From Planctomycetota bacterium (GTDB lineage Bacteria > Planctomycetota > Phycisphaerae > Phycisphaerales > SM1A02), in contig VGYB01000009.1 in assembly GCA_016873115.1 (NCBI GenBank), forward strand, positions 1 to 55,672: a stretch of DNA of 55,672 bases, given 5' to 3'. Shown piece by piece: positions 8,163 through 16,508 of the stretch (positions are counted from its first letter, which is position 1; each line of letters opens with the position of its first letter). Made by a program: the position numbers and the translations under genes. The notes below the pieces were generated by a model. The model saw only the letters and a list, made by a program, of their open reading frames with translations. It did not search any database and was not told the origin of the DNA.

Positions 8163-9025
8163 AGCGCATCCGCATCACCGAGGTCGGTCCTCGTGACGGC
8201 CTGCAGAATGAGAGGGCCATCGTGCCGGTGGCCGCCAAGGTGGCGTTCATCGATGCACTGGCTGCGGCCGGGTGCAGAGAGATCGAGGTGACGAGCTTCG
8301 TTCCGCCCAAGTGGGTGCCGCAACTGGCCGATGGTGCCGAGGTTCTTCGAGCCATCACGCGGATGCCGGGGGTGACCTACAGCGCGCTCGTTCCCAACGA
8401 GCGTGGGCTCGACGGTGCACTGGCATGCGGCGTCGATGCGGTGGCTGTCTTCGCTGCGGCAAGCGAGGGCTTCAGCCGACGCAACACCAATGGGTCGATC
8501 GATGAGGTGTTCGCCCGGATCGCGCCAGTGATCCGCGCAGCCAAGGCCGCGGGTGTCCGTGTGCGCGGCTACCTGTCGTGTGTGATCCAGTGTCCGTTCG
8601 ACGGTCCCATCGAGCCTGCGGCGGTCGCCGGTTGCTCGGCGCGACTCCTCGAACTGGGCATCGACGACCTGGACCTGGGCGACACGACCGGCGCGGGTAC
8701 CCCGGACTCGATCGAGGCGATGTACGCCGCCGTCGCCTCGGTGGTCGAGCCCTCAGCCACCATCCTCCATCTGCACGACACGCGCGGACAGGCCTTGCCG
8801 TGCGTCGAGCGCGCGTTGACCTTGGGTGTGAAGGCCTTTGATTCGAGTGCGACCGGTCTCGGTGGCTGCCCCTATGCGCCCGGCGCACCCGGCAATCTGG
8901 CGACCGAGTCGCTGGTGCGCGCCCTGCACGCCGCCGGATGGCAGGCCGGCATCGACGCCGACGCTGTCGCACGGGCCGGTGCCGCGGTACGGGCCTCGTT
9001 CGACGCAGGGACGGCCACCGGATAA
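8159..9025 (+). CDS. mvaB: hydroxymethylglutaryl-CoA lyase
   Basis: This DRE-TIM metallolyase splits HMG-CoA to acetoacetate and acetyl-CoA in leucine degradation. It opens with ITEVGPRDGLQNE, the metal and catalytic Arg-Asp motif. The HMGL signature GLGGCPYAPGAPGNLATE with its catalytic Cys is near residue 236-253. A DLGDTTGAGTP segment and HLHDTRGQ supply further metal ligands. Its 288 residues are close to the usual ~300. It is the last gene of the ygfZ operon. No other leucine-degradation gene is in the window. A related lyase cannot be fully excluded, but the Cys motif is diagnostic. Confidence 0.9.
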   Translation: MKRIRITEVGPRDGLQNERAIVPVAAKVAFIDALAAAGCREIEVTSFVPPKWVPQLADGAEVLRAITRMPGVTYSALVPNERGLDGALACGVDAVAVFAAASEGFSRRNTNGSIDEVFARIAPVIRAAKAAGVRVRGYLSCVIQCPFDGPIEPAAVAGCSARLLELGIDDLDLGDTTGAGTPDSIEAMYAAVASVVEPSATILHLHDTRGQALPCVERALTLGVKAFDSSATGLGGCPYAPGAPGNLATESLVRALHAAGWQAGIDADAVARAGAAVRASFDAGTATG

Positions 9026-9174
9026 CTGCTCCGGGACTCGGGCCTCAACCTTCCGCTGCGTGCCGAGCACCGCTATCCTGAACGACTCGCCGCTTCCGGA
9101 TGTCACGGAAGCCCCCTCATCGGGGACCACGGCGCTCCTGGGCCTCGGCCCGACAGGAACGAATGGAGTCACGC

Positions 9175-9411
9175 ATGTCGCAATTCACCCCGCCTCCTCC
9201 GCCGACCTTCAAGCGCACCGTTGGCGCCAAGGGCAAGTCCTTCATCGACTACAAGCAGGTCGAAGAGCTTCGTCGGGCCATGACGCCCAACGGCAAGCTC
9301 TACGGCCGCAAGCGCCTTGCGCTCGACGCGCAGGCCCAGAAGCAGCTCGCGCTCGCCGTCAAGCGCGCCCGCTTCATGGCACTGCTGCCCTACACCAACG
9401 CCGGCACCTGA
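9175..9411 (+). CDS. rpsR: 30S ribosomal protein bS18
   Basis: This 78-residue small-subunit protein binds near S6 on the 30S platform. The central DYKQVEELRR and C-terminal KRARFMALLPYTNAG blocks are diagnostic. The N-terminus is Pro-rich (TPPPPPTF). An ATG 12 bases upstream is in frame, but the one at 9175 has GGAG about six bases before it. The usual partners rpsF, ssb and rplI are absent. A TATCCT element at 9074-9079 could drive it with a leader of about 95 nt. A strong hairpin follows at 9442-9471. Confidence 0.93.
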   Translation: MSQFTPPPPPTFKRTVGAKGKSFIDYKQVEELRRAMTPNGKLYGRKRLALDAQAQKQLALAVKRARFMALLPYTNAGT

Positions 9412-9441
9412 TCGGCTCGGAGACGCTCAAGCGATCGATTC

Positions 9442-9471
9442 GCAGCCCGTGGCCGCTTGGCCGCGGGCTGC
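9442..9471. terminator. hairpin between rpsR and the TPR gene
   Basis: A 13-bp stem (9442-9454 with 9459-9471, one G-U pair, loop gctt) lies between the convergent rpsR and TPR genes. The U-tracts on either side are poor, so it may act as a bidirectional stem or RNA-end stabiliser rather than a strong terminator. Confidence 0.55.
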
Positions 9472-9507
9472 TGTCATGATGGGCCACGCGGCGGTAGGAA
9501 GACCTGT

Positions 9508-10923
9508 TCAGCGTGCGTTGCCCAAGCCAAGCAGCCCACGCAGACCGCGAATCGCACGGTGCCACATCAGGTGGACGCGCAGGGTGGTCAGTGCGTGGTG
9601 GTCAGGGCTGATCGTGCGCAGTCGTCCGATGCAGGCCGAGGCCAAACGCAGGTCACCGCGACGAAGTCCAGCGACGGCTGCATTGAACGCACTGGTCGCG
9701 CAGTGGCGGTCACGGGCGAGGGCCATCAGTGCCGCCCGCGGATCATCGTGCTCGATTGCCGCGAGGTAGCCGATCAGCCGCGCCACCCGGGGTTGGTTGC
9801 AGAGTTCTCCGGCATCCTTCGGATCACGGCCCACGAAGGCCAGTTCGAACGCCAGCTTGCGTTCCCCCAGGCCAAGCGCCAGTTCGGCCAGCACCACATA
9901 CCCGGTGCTCGGGTGCTCATCCAGGGCGACGGTCGATCCTGTCTCCCGCGTGCGCGCGACCACGGACTGCAGCACGAACTTCGCACCGCCGGCGTCGCCC
10001 AGCCGGATCGCCGCTTCGGCCAAGCCTGCCAGCGCCACGGTATCGCCGGGTTCCATGGCCAGCGAACGCTCGAAACTCGAGTGTGCATCGATGTATCGAG
10101 CCAGCCGCATCAGCGCGAACCCGCGCCGGCGCGCGGCATCGGCCTGGAACTCGCCATGCAGCGATGCGACCTTCAGGGCTTCCTCGGCCTCGTCGAGCCG
10201 ACCGAGCGACTCGAGCACGAGGCCAAGGCCGATGAATGGGGCGCCACTGTCGTCTTCGCCGCTCCCGGCAAGGTCAGGTCGCGGCATCGGGCTCGCGGCG
10301 CAGACGGCGCGGAAGATGCGCAGCGCCTTGCGGTGCTCGCCGCCGAACTGCAGGGCGAAGCCGAGCCGGGTGCGAAGACCGGGCAGTTCGGAACCCTGGC
10401 CCTGTGCATACTCGTAGCACCACGCCGCGCGAAGGTGGTCTCCCTTGCGCGTGCAGACATCGCCCATCTCGATTGCGGTCAGCGGAAGCTGCGCTCCGTA
10501 CTCCTGGGCGGTGTAGTAGGCGACCTCGGCATCGTCGTAGCGCTCCATGGCACTGAGCGCATGGACCTGGAGCGCCCAAGCCGGGTCGTGCGTGCCGTCG
10601 GAGCGCGAGGCTGCCTGCGCCCACTCGAGGCAGAGTTCATGAAGGCCCATTCGTGCAGCGCAGGCCGAAGCCATGGTCTGGGCGAGGCATGGTTCCTCGA
10701 GTTGCTCGGCTGCCTGGGTGTAGGCGCGCAGCGCATCCTCGAGCCGGCTGGAACCTTCGAGCGCCTGACCCAGATGGAGCTGCCATTCAGGGTGCGAGTC
10801 ATCGGCCTGCAAGGCAAGGCGGAGGACCGGGACCGCCACGGCGAACTCCCCCTTGCTCATGCGTTCAAGGGCGTAGCGGACCGCGTCGGATGGCGACTCG
10901 AACTCGCGTCGTTCCTTGGCCAT
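9508..10923 (-). CDS. tetratricopeptide-repeat protein
   Basis: This 471-residue, all-helical protein is built largely of TPR-like units. Repeated patterns of small, aromatic and Ala/Leu residues are visible, for example HLGQALEGSSRLEDALRAY, LGLVLESLGRLDEAEEAL and RLARYIDAHSSFERSLAM. No signal peptide or membrane segment is visible, so it is probably a cytoplasmic scaffold. Its partner is unknown. The C-terminus is basic. A TACCAT element lies exactly six bases before the ATG, which predicts a leaderless transcript. Confidence 0.8.
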   Translation of the reverse strand: MAKERREFESPSDAVRYALERMSKGEFAVAVPVLRLALQADDSHPEWQLHLGQALEGSSRLEDALRAYTQAAEQLEEPCLAQTMASACAARMGLHELCLEWAQAASRSDGTHDPAWALQVHALSAMERYDDAEVAYYTAQEYGAQLPLTAIEMGDVCTRKGDHLRAAWCYEYAQGQGSELPGLRTRLGFALQFGGEHRKALRIFRAVCAASPMPRPDLAGSGEDDSGAPFIGLGLVLESLGRLDEAEEALKVASLHGEFQADAARRRGFALMRLARYIDAHSSFERSLAMEPGDTVALAGLAEAAIRLGDAGGAKFVLQSVVARTRETGSTVALDEHPSTGYVVLAELALGLGERKLAFELAFVGRDPKDAGELCNQPRVARLIGYLAAIEHDDPRAALMALARDRHCATSAFNAAVAGLRRGDLRLASACIGRLRTISPDHHALTTLRVHLMWHRAIRGLRGLLGLGNAR

Positions 10924-10929
10924 GACCAG

Positions 10930-10935
10930 ATGGTA
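10930..10935 (-). promoter_or_regulatory. -10 element, leaderless start of the TPR gene
   Basis: TACCAT on the minus strand is followed by six bases and then the ATG at 10923, placing the expected transcription start at or next to the A of the start codon. No Shine-Dalgarno is possible. Confidence 0.5.
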
Positions 10936-10983
10936 CGCGGCGAGCCACCCAGCGGATCGGGCAATCTGGAGTGGATCGATGGG

Positions 10984-11994
10984 TCAGTAGACCTCGACCA
11001 TGCAGCGGCGGGTGGCGTGGACGCGGCGTCGCACTTGGTCTTCGGTCCAGGCATCGGGCGCGAGGCCCGACAGCTCCTCGTGCAGGCTCAGGTACTGGCC
11101 ACCCAGGCCGTGGCGGGCGAGCATGCGGTAGACACCGACCTGCATGCCAGCGAGCCCGCACAGGTAGACCAGGCCGCGAGGTCCAGCCAAGGTCGGGCGC
11201 AGGCTCTCGACCATGGTGTCCATGAACTGGTGTACATAGGCTCCGCGGCCGGGCGTCGCGGCTGACTCTCGACTCAACACCGTGTGGTAGGTGAAGTTGT
11301 GATGTGCCGCGGCGAGCTCGACGAACCACTCGTCGTAGATCAGGTCGCTGGTGTATGGCGTGCCCATGATCAGGGTGATCGATGAGGTCGAGGGTCGCCA
11401 AGCGGCCCTGGCCGGCGTGCCCTGGGGCGGGCCGACAAGCAGTTCGTGGAGCATGCCGCGGAAGGGCGCGATGCCGGTGCCGGTGGCCACGAAGAGGTAG
11501 TCGTGGGCGTTGCGGTCGGTGGGAAGCAGGAACCGCTTGCCTGCCGGGCCGGTCACCTGCACATGGTCGCCGACCTTGCGATCACACATGAAATTGCTGC
11601 AGAGCCCGAGGAACAGGCCGTGATCCTCGAACGCCTCGCCCGGTCGCTGGGGCTTGCGCTCCTCGATGAGGCGCTTGACCGTGGTGCTCAGCACCCGACC
11701 ATGCCCGTCCTCGCCGTAGCCGGGGCTGGCGATCGAGTAGAGGCGAACCTTGTGCGGCTTGCCGTTCGCATCCGTCCCCGGAGCGACGACGCCGAAGCTC
11801 TGGCCCGCGAGGAACCGACCCTCGAGCGGCGTGCCGCCGACATCGATGCACACATGACGCACGACGCTCGCCGACTTCCCCTTCGTGCACAGGGCCGTCG
11901 AGGTGACGACGGCGGTCGTGGGTGCGGTGGGTGGCACGAGGTGCATGGCTGCCTCGGGCATCCTGGGCTCGTTCACCGTGGCGTGGTCGCTCAT
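10984..11994 (-). CDS. plant-type ferredoxin-NADP+ reductase
   Basis: This FAD enzyme of 336 residues exchanges electrons between ferredoxin or flavodoxin and NADP(H). The motifs match the oxygenic (plant/cyanobacterial) class rather than the bacterial Fpr class. They are RLYSIASPG (FAD), LCSNFMCDRKVGD, GPAGKRFLLP, ATGTGIAPFRGMLHE (NADP pyrophosphate), YLCGLAGM, and a C-terminal MVEVY with the terminal aromatic Tyr that stacks on the flavin. The first ~35 residues are an Ala/Pro/Thr-rich leader. The start at 11994 follows a promoter-like element and excludes a longer frame without homology. No ferredoxin gene is adjacent. Confidence 0.88.
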   Translation of the reverse strand: MSDHATVNEPRMPEAAMHLVPPTAPTTAVVTSTALCTKGKSASVVRHVCIDVGGTPLEGRFLAGQSFGVVAPGTDANGKPHKVRLYSIASPGYGEDGHGRVLSTTVKRLIEERKPQRPGEAFEDHGLFLGLCSNFMCDRKVGDHVQVTGPAGKRFLLPTDRNAHDYLFVATGTGIAPFRGMLHELLVGPPQGTPARAAWRPSTSSITLIMGTPYTSDLIYDEWFVELAAAHHNFTYHTVLSRESAATPGRGAYVHQFMDTMVESLRPTLAGPRGLVYLCGLAGMQVGVYRMLARHGLGGQYLSLHEELSGLAPDAWTEDQVRRRVHATRRCMVEVY

Positions 11995-12004
11995 GGAAGG
12001 GCGG

Positions 12005-12032
12005 ATGCTACGGGATGCAAAAACATCGTCAA
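12005..12032 (-). promoter_or_regulatory. sigma70-type promoter of ferredoxin-NADP reductase
   Basis: Minus strand: -35 TTGACG (12027-12032), 16-bp spacer, -10 TAGCAT (12005-12010). The -10 ends 10 bases before the ATG at 11994, so the leader should be about 3 nt. Confidence 0.65.
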
Positions 12033-12122
12033 TGCGTTTGGAAGCCACACGGGCCGTCGTGCCGATGTCATACTGCACGCGGTCGCATGGATGCGGCCAA
12101 AGTCCCTGACGAGAGGTTGACG

Positions 12123-13496
12123 ATGGCAATGGAATGCTTTGTGATCGAGGGTGGGCAAAGGCTCGGCGGCGAGGTCCGCATCGAGGGTGCCAAGAACGCG
12201 GCACTGCCGCTCCTCTGCTGCTCGCTGCTGACCGATGACACGGTGCAGCTCGACAATGTCAGCGGCCACGCTGACATTGACAACATGCTGACACTGCTGG
12301 GTGAACTCGGCTTGAGTGTCGAGCGCACGCCCGGCCGGATCCGCGTCACCGGCACCAGCAACGACACCTCGGAAGCCAGTTACGAGACGGTCAAGAAGAT
12401 GCGCGCATCGATCAGCGTGCTGGGACCGCTGGTGGCCAAGCGGGGCAAGGCCTTCGTCAGCCTCCCCGGGGGATGCGCGTTCGGTGATCGCCCTGTGGAT
12501 CTGCACCTTCGGGGCCTGCGGGCCCTTGGCGCCAAGATCGCGATGGACGGTGGCTACATCACGGTGAGCGCTGACCGGCTCAAGGGGGCCACGATCTTCC
12601 TCGGTGGTCCCAACGGCTCGAGCGTGGGTGCCACCGAGAATGTGATGTGCGCCGCGACCCTGGCCAAGGGGCGGACGGTGATCGAGGGCGCTGCCTGCGA
12701 GCCCGAGGTCGTCGATGTGGCGCGCCTCCTGCGCTCCATGGGTGCGAAGCTCACCGGCGACGGCAGCCCGCGCATCGTCATCGAGGGGGTGGATGAGCTC
12801 TCCGGTGCATCGCATTCGGTCATGCCCGACCGGATCGTGGCCGGCACCTACGCCATCGCGGCAGCCATGACCAATGGCCAGGTCGTGCTGCACGACTTCC
12901 CCTACGACAGCCTGCTCTGTGCCATCGATCGCTGGAACGAGATCGGCGTGCATGTCAAGAAGATCAACGCTTCGGACAGCGACGAGCGCTGCAGCGTCAA
13001 GGTGACCAGCGACCGGGTCCTGCGACCGACCACGATCACGACCCAGCCGCACCCGGGCTTCCCGACCGACCTCCAGGCCCAGTTCATGGCCCTGCTCACG
13101 CAGGCCCAGGGCAACTCGATCATCACCGAGAAGATCTACACCGAGCGTTTCCTTCATGTGGCCGAACTGGCCCGGATGGGGGCGCAGATGCAGCGCAACC
13201 AGAATGTCTGCGTCGTCACCGGCCGAAGCCATCTGAGCGGCGCCGAGGTCATGGCGAGTGACCTTCGAGCCAGTGCCTGCCTGGTCCTGGCCGGTCTGGC
13301 TGCGGAGGGCGAGACCATCGTCCACCGCGTCTACCACCTCGATCGTGGGTACGCGCGCATGGAGCAGGTCCTCAATCGGCTGGGTGCGAAGGTGCAGCGC
13401 GTGCCCGCCGAGCATGTGCGCGAGATCGCGGCATCACGCGGTCCCGGCCACCGACTGGGCATGGCGGCGTCCCCGTTCACCCAGGACGAGGGCTGA
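12123..13496 (+). CDS. murA: UDP-N-acetylglucosamine 1-carboxyvinyltransferase MurA
   Basis: This enzyme catalyses the first committed step of peptidoglycan synthesis, transferring enolpyruvate from PEP to UDP-GlcNAc. It has 457 residues. The substrate-site Lys-Asn pair is in EGAKNAALPLL near residue 22. The loop LPGGCAFGDRPVDLHLRG keeps the catalytic Cys targeted by fosfomycin. Later blocks such as HPGFPTDLQAQF are typical. The ATG at 12123 was preferred because it has GAGAGG 7-12 bases upstream. A CATACT element at 12069-12074 may be its -10. Its last 63 bases overlap the convergent SpoU gene. Confidence 0.94.
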   Translation: MAMECFVIEGGQRLGGEVRIEGAKNAALPLLCCSLLTDDTVQLDNVSGHADIDNMLTLLGELGLSVERTPGRIRVTGTSNDTSEASYETVKKMRASISVLGPLVAKRGKAFVSLPGGCAFGDRPVDLHLRGLRALGAKIAMDGGYITVSADRLKGATIFLGGPNGSSVGATENVMCAATLAKGRTVIEGAACEPEVVDVARLLRSMGAKLTGDGSPRIVIEGVDELSGASHSVMPDRIVAGTYAIAAAMTNGQVVLHDFPYDSLLCAIDRWNEIGVHVKKINASDSDERCSVKVTSDRVLRPTTITTQPHPGFPTDLQAQFMALLTQAQGNSIITEKIYTERFLHVAELARMGAQMQRNQNVCVVTGRSHLSGAEVMASDLRASACLVLAGLAAEGETIVHRVYHLDRGYARMEQVLNRLGAKVQRVPAEHVREIAASRGPGHRLGMAASPFTQDEG

Positions 13497-14330
13497 GGTC
13501 ACGGCCACATTCAGGCTCGGCAGGTCATCGGCCTCGCGGAGACCATGTACGGCCTGCATGGGCAGGTTCACGGTCGTGCCGCAGGCCTCCATCGTCGCCC
13601 GACGCACGCCTGTGCCTTCTGCGCCGAAGACGAACACGCTCCTTGCCGGCATGGGGACATCCCAGAGGGGCTTGGCGCCTGCACCATCCTCGACAGCGAT
13701 CAGGGTGAATCCGTGGCGATCGCGCAGGCAGGCAAGCGACTCATGCAATGTGCTCGCGCGGGCCCAAGGCACGGTGAAGGTCCGGCCGCTGGCGATCCTG
13801 ATGGCCTTTCGGTTGAGTGGGTCACCGCAGCGCTCGCTCAGGAGCAGGGCAGCATCACCGAAGCACGCGGCGTTGCGGAAGAGGCTTCCGATGTTGTCGG
13901 TGTGCACGATCCCATCCCCGGCCAGCACGGTGCATGCAGCCGGAAGCACTGCAGCGAAGGCATCGAGGTCGGCGCAGGCTGCATCCTCGCTCTTTCGGCG
14001 CTTGGCACTCGGCTCGCCGGGCCGCGAGCAGAGCATGATCGCACCGTCATGCATCCGGTAGCCCGTGAGTGCCGTGAGTTCGTCATGCCCGATGCGGTGG
14101 ACGACCAGGGGGAAGAAGCCCAGCGCATCGCCGATCTCGGCCATGGCATCGTCGCAGGCAAGCAGTTCCAGCGGCCGCACGCGGGGCACCATGCGGGCTC
14201 GACCGACGTCGTCGGCATGCATGGCATGCAGGGCACGCCGAATGACCCGCGGGCTCTCGGCCAGGAACAGGCCGTCGCCACGCAGATCGCTGTCGAAGGC
14301 GTTGGCGAAGAACGGGCTCGGCGCCGGCAT
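13434..14330 (-). CDS. SpoU/TrmH-family RNA 2'-O-methyltransferase
   Basis: This SPOUT methyltransferase (298 residues) has the three knot motifs in order: DNIGSLFRNAACFG (motif 1 with the catalytic Arg), FVFGAEGTGV (motif 2) and DLPSLNVAVTSAL (motif 3). The N-terminal ~125 residues form the substrate-binding part. The target, tRNA or 23S rRNA ribose, cannot be assigned from sequence. It starts 14 bases after the rho stop, so it is probably co-transcribed with rho. Its 3' end overlaps that of murA by 63 bases on the opposite strand. Confidence 0.88.
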   Translation of the reverse strand: MPAPSPFFANAFDSDLRGDGLFLAESPRVIRRALHAMHADDVGRARMVPRVRPLELLACDDAMAEIGDALGFFPLVVHRIGHDELTALTGYRMHDGAIMLCSRPGEPSAKRRKSEDAACADLDAFAAVLPAACTVLAGDGIVHTDNIGSLFRNAACFGDAALLLSERCGDPLNRKAIRIASGRTFTVPWARASTLHESLACLRDRHGFTLIAVEDGAGAKPLWDVPMPARSVFVFGAEGTGVRRATMEACGTTVNLPMQAVHGLREADDLPSLNVAVTSALVLGERGRRHAQSVAGTA

Positions 14331-14344
14331 GGGCGTGCCCGGGC

Positions 14345-16276
14345 TCAGCCGCCGCTGCCGCGGACCAGCGTCTCGTTGTCGGTGGTGCGGTTGACCGCGG
14401 CAACCAGCTGTTCGACCTGCACGAAGGGCGGCATCGTCATCAGGCGGCGGCGCAGCGCGGTCATGGTCTTGAGCTCGCGCTCGCCCATGAGCAGGTGCTC
14501 CTTGCGCGTGCCGCTTGCGGCAAGGTTGATGGAGGGATAGACCCGTCGCTCCGCGATGGAGCGGTCGAGGATCAACTCCATGTTGCCGGTGCCCTTGAAC
14601 TCCTCGAAGATCACCTGGTCCGCGCGGCTGCCAGTGTCAACCAGGCATGTGGCGATGATGGTCAGGCTGCCGCCCTCCTCGGCCTTGCGAGCCGCGCCGA
14701 AGAGCTGCTTGGGGATGTCGAGCGCACGCGAGTCGAGCCCGCCTGACATCGTGCGGCCACCGGTGGAGTAGCGCCGATTGTTGTTGAAGGCCCGGCCCAC
14801 ACGCGTGAGGCTGTCGAGCAGCACCACGACATCCTTGCCGGCCTCGAACAGGCGCCGTGCGCGTTCGATGGACATGATCCCCATCTGCGTGTGGCGCTCG
14901 AGATCCTGATCGTTGCTCGACGCAAGCACGAGCGCGGGCACATTGCGCCGGAAGTCGGTGACTTCCTCGGGGCGCTCGTCGATCAGCAGGGCGATCAGCT
15001 CGACATGCGGATGGTTGTGCTTGATCCCGTGGGCGATCTGCTGCAAGAGGATGGTCTTGCCGGCCTTCGGCGGTGCGACGATCAGGCCGCGCGTACCGAA
15101 CCCGATGGGGCAGAAGAGATCGATGAGCCGGCATGAAGGCGGGCAGCCTCGATACTCCAGGTGCATGCGCGGCTGCGGATCGATGCTCGTGAGTTCGCCG
15201 TAGGGCGGGCGGGCTGCCCACACCGATGGCTCAAGGCCCTCGACCGATTCGATGCCGACCACCATGCGACGGAGCTTCTTCGGGCCGCGACGCCTGCGCA
15301 CGCGGACCATCTGCACATGCACGGTGACTTGATTGCCGTTGCGCAGGTTGAAGCGCTGCACGAACTCCGTCGGCACCTGCGGTTCGTCCTTTGAGGGCAT
15401 CCATCCGTTGCCTCCGAACTGCCGCAATCGGGCCTCGTTGCCCGAGATGTCCAGCACTCCGGTGACCTGCTCGATCGGCGCTGGAGGTTCGGTGGTGTGA
15501 TGGGCGTGATCCGGGTGCTCCCAGCCGCGGTCGTCGCCGTCGTCGTGCTCCGCATCGCTGTCGTCGCTGGGCTGGTCAGGTGCCCGGTCGAGCACGGCTG
15601 CCGCGGTTCGCTGCTGGTGCTGTGCGCGTGGATGCTGATCCCGGCGGGGTTCCGGGTGCTTGGGTGCCGGCGGAGGTGGCGGGGCCAACTCCGGATTCGC
15701 GGCCATGGCGGCTGCTTCGGCTTCTGCCTTGGCGATGCCTTCAAGGTCCGAAGGGTCGAACTTCATCCACGCGCTGCCAACGCGCCGGAAGATGGGCTTG
15801 ACGATGGGGGCCGCTGGTTCGATGGATGGCAGGGGATCGGTCGCGCTGCTTGGCTCGTGGGCAGCACCGTCGCCGTGGTGGATGGCTTCCACCGACACCA
15901 CGGTGGTGGTGGATTCGGCGACCTCGCTCGTCGACGCGACGGGTGGCACGATGGCAGCCAGGGCCTGAGCGTCATCCTGCCGGGCCTTGGTCGGGTGCGA
16001 TGGGCCTGCCCGGGTGGAAGCGCTCATGCTGGCTGGCTTCGTCGAAGCCTTGCCCGCGGACATCGTCCGGGGCTTGCCGGCAGGCTTGCTCGCGGCCTTG
16101 CTCCTGGTCGCCGTACCCGCCCCCCTTGGCGCCGTGCCGGTCACCCGCGCCTTGGTCTTGGAGGGCGAGGCGGCACCCCGTGTCGCCTTGCGGGACGAGG
16201 TCGATGGCTTGGTTGGAGCGGCCTTTGAGGCCTTGGGCTTGGACTCCTTTGAGCCCGCTGTCTTCTTGGTGGCCAT
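14345..16276 (-). CDS. rho: transcription termination factor Rho with long disordered N-terminus
   Basis: This hexameric RNA-dependent ATPase ends untranslated transcripts. Residues 1 to about 275 are low-complexity: first Lys/Ala/Ser/Thr/Pro-rich and basic, then a His/Asp/Glu-rich acidic stretch. The RNA-binding CSD-like domain begins around VTGVLDISG. The motor follows with Walker A APPKAGKT (about 391-398), a Walker B-type [10 protein letters not shown]-loop and R-loop regions, and [19 protein letters not shown]. The whole protein is 643 residues against about 420 in E. coli. The start ATG at 16276 fits; an earlier TTG at 16414 falls inside the promoter -35. It is followed after 14 bases by the SpoU gene. 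Confidence 0.93.
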   Translation of the reverse strand: MATKKTAGSKESKPKASKAAPTKPSTSSRKATRGAASPSKTKARVTGTAPRGAGTATRSKAASKPAGKPRTMSAGKASTKPASMSASTRAGPSHPTKARQDDAQALAAIVPPVASTSEVAESTTTVVSVEAIHHGDGAAHEPSSATDPLPSIEPAAPIVKPIFRRVGSAWMKFDPSDLEGIAKAEAEAAAMAANPELAPPPPPAPKHPEPRRDQHPRAQHQQRTAAAVLDRAPDQPSDDSDAEHDDGDDRGWEHPDHAHHTTEPPAPIEQVTGVLDISGNEARLRQFGGNGWMPSKDEPQVPTEFVQRFNLRNGNQVTVHVQMVRVRRRRGPKKLRRMVVGIESVEGLEPSVWAARPPYGELTSIDPQPRMHLEYRGCPPSCRLIDLFCPIGFGTRGLIVAPPKAGKTILLQQIAHGIKHNHPHVELIALLIDERPEEVTDFRRNVPALVLASSNDQDLERHTQMGIMSIERARRLFEAGKDVVVLLDSLTRVGRAFNNNRRYSTGGRTMSGGLDSRALDIPKQLFGAARKAEEGGSLTIIATCLVDTGSRADQVIFEEFKGTGNMELILDRSIAERRVYPSINLAASGTRKEHLLMGERELKTMTALRRRLMTMPPFVQVEQLVAAVNRTTDNETLVRGSGG

Positions 16277-16385
16277 GCAGTGGAAGGCGCCGCACGAACG
16301 GCCGGACCCGCCCAGGGAGGCGAGGCCCACGAACCCGAATTCGTTCAGGGTGCGCGCCGCGGGATCCGCAGCGCCTTCACGGGAG

Positions 16386-16414
16386 AGTAGACCACGCACT
16401 TGGCGCTGCGTCAA
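16386..16414 (-). promoter_or_regulatory. sigma70-type promoter of rho
   Basis: Minus strand: -35 TTGACG (16409-16414), 17-bp spacer, -10 TCTACT (16386-16391). It predicts a leader of about 100 nt before the rho ATG, room for the autogenous control known for Rho in other bacteria. No specific structure is evident in the leader. Confidence 0.65.
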
Positions 16415-16508
16415 GTCGTGTCAGGGGATTCCCGGGACTTTGGTGGGCCCGTGCGATCGTTGCGGTGGAGCCCTTGAGGCGGAAGCTGCGAGCGGCCGCC
16501 CCGGGCCA

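Noticed and set aside
16277-16414. Longer start (TTG) for rho
   Set aside because: The TTG is part of the -35 box of a well-formed promoter, so it cannot be translated from that transcript.
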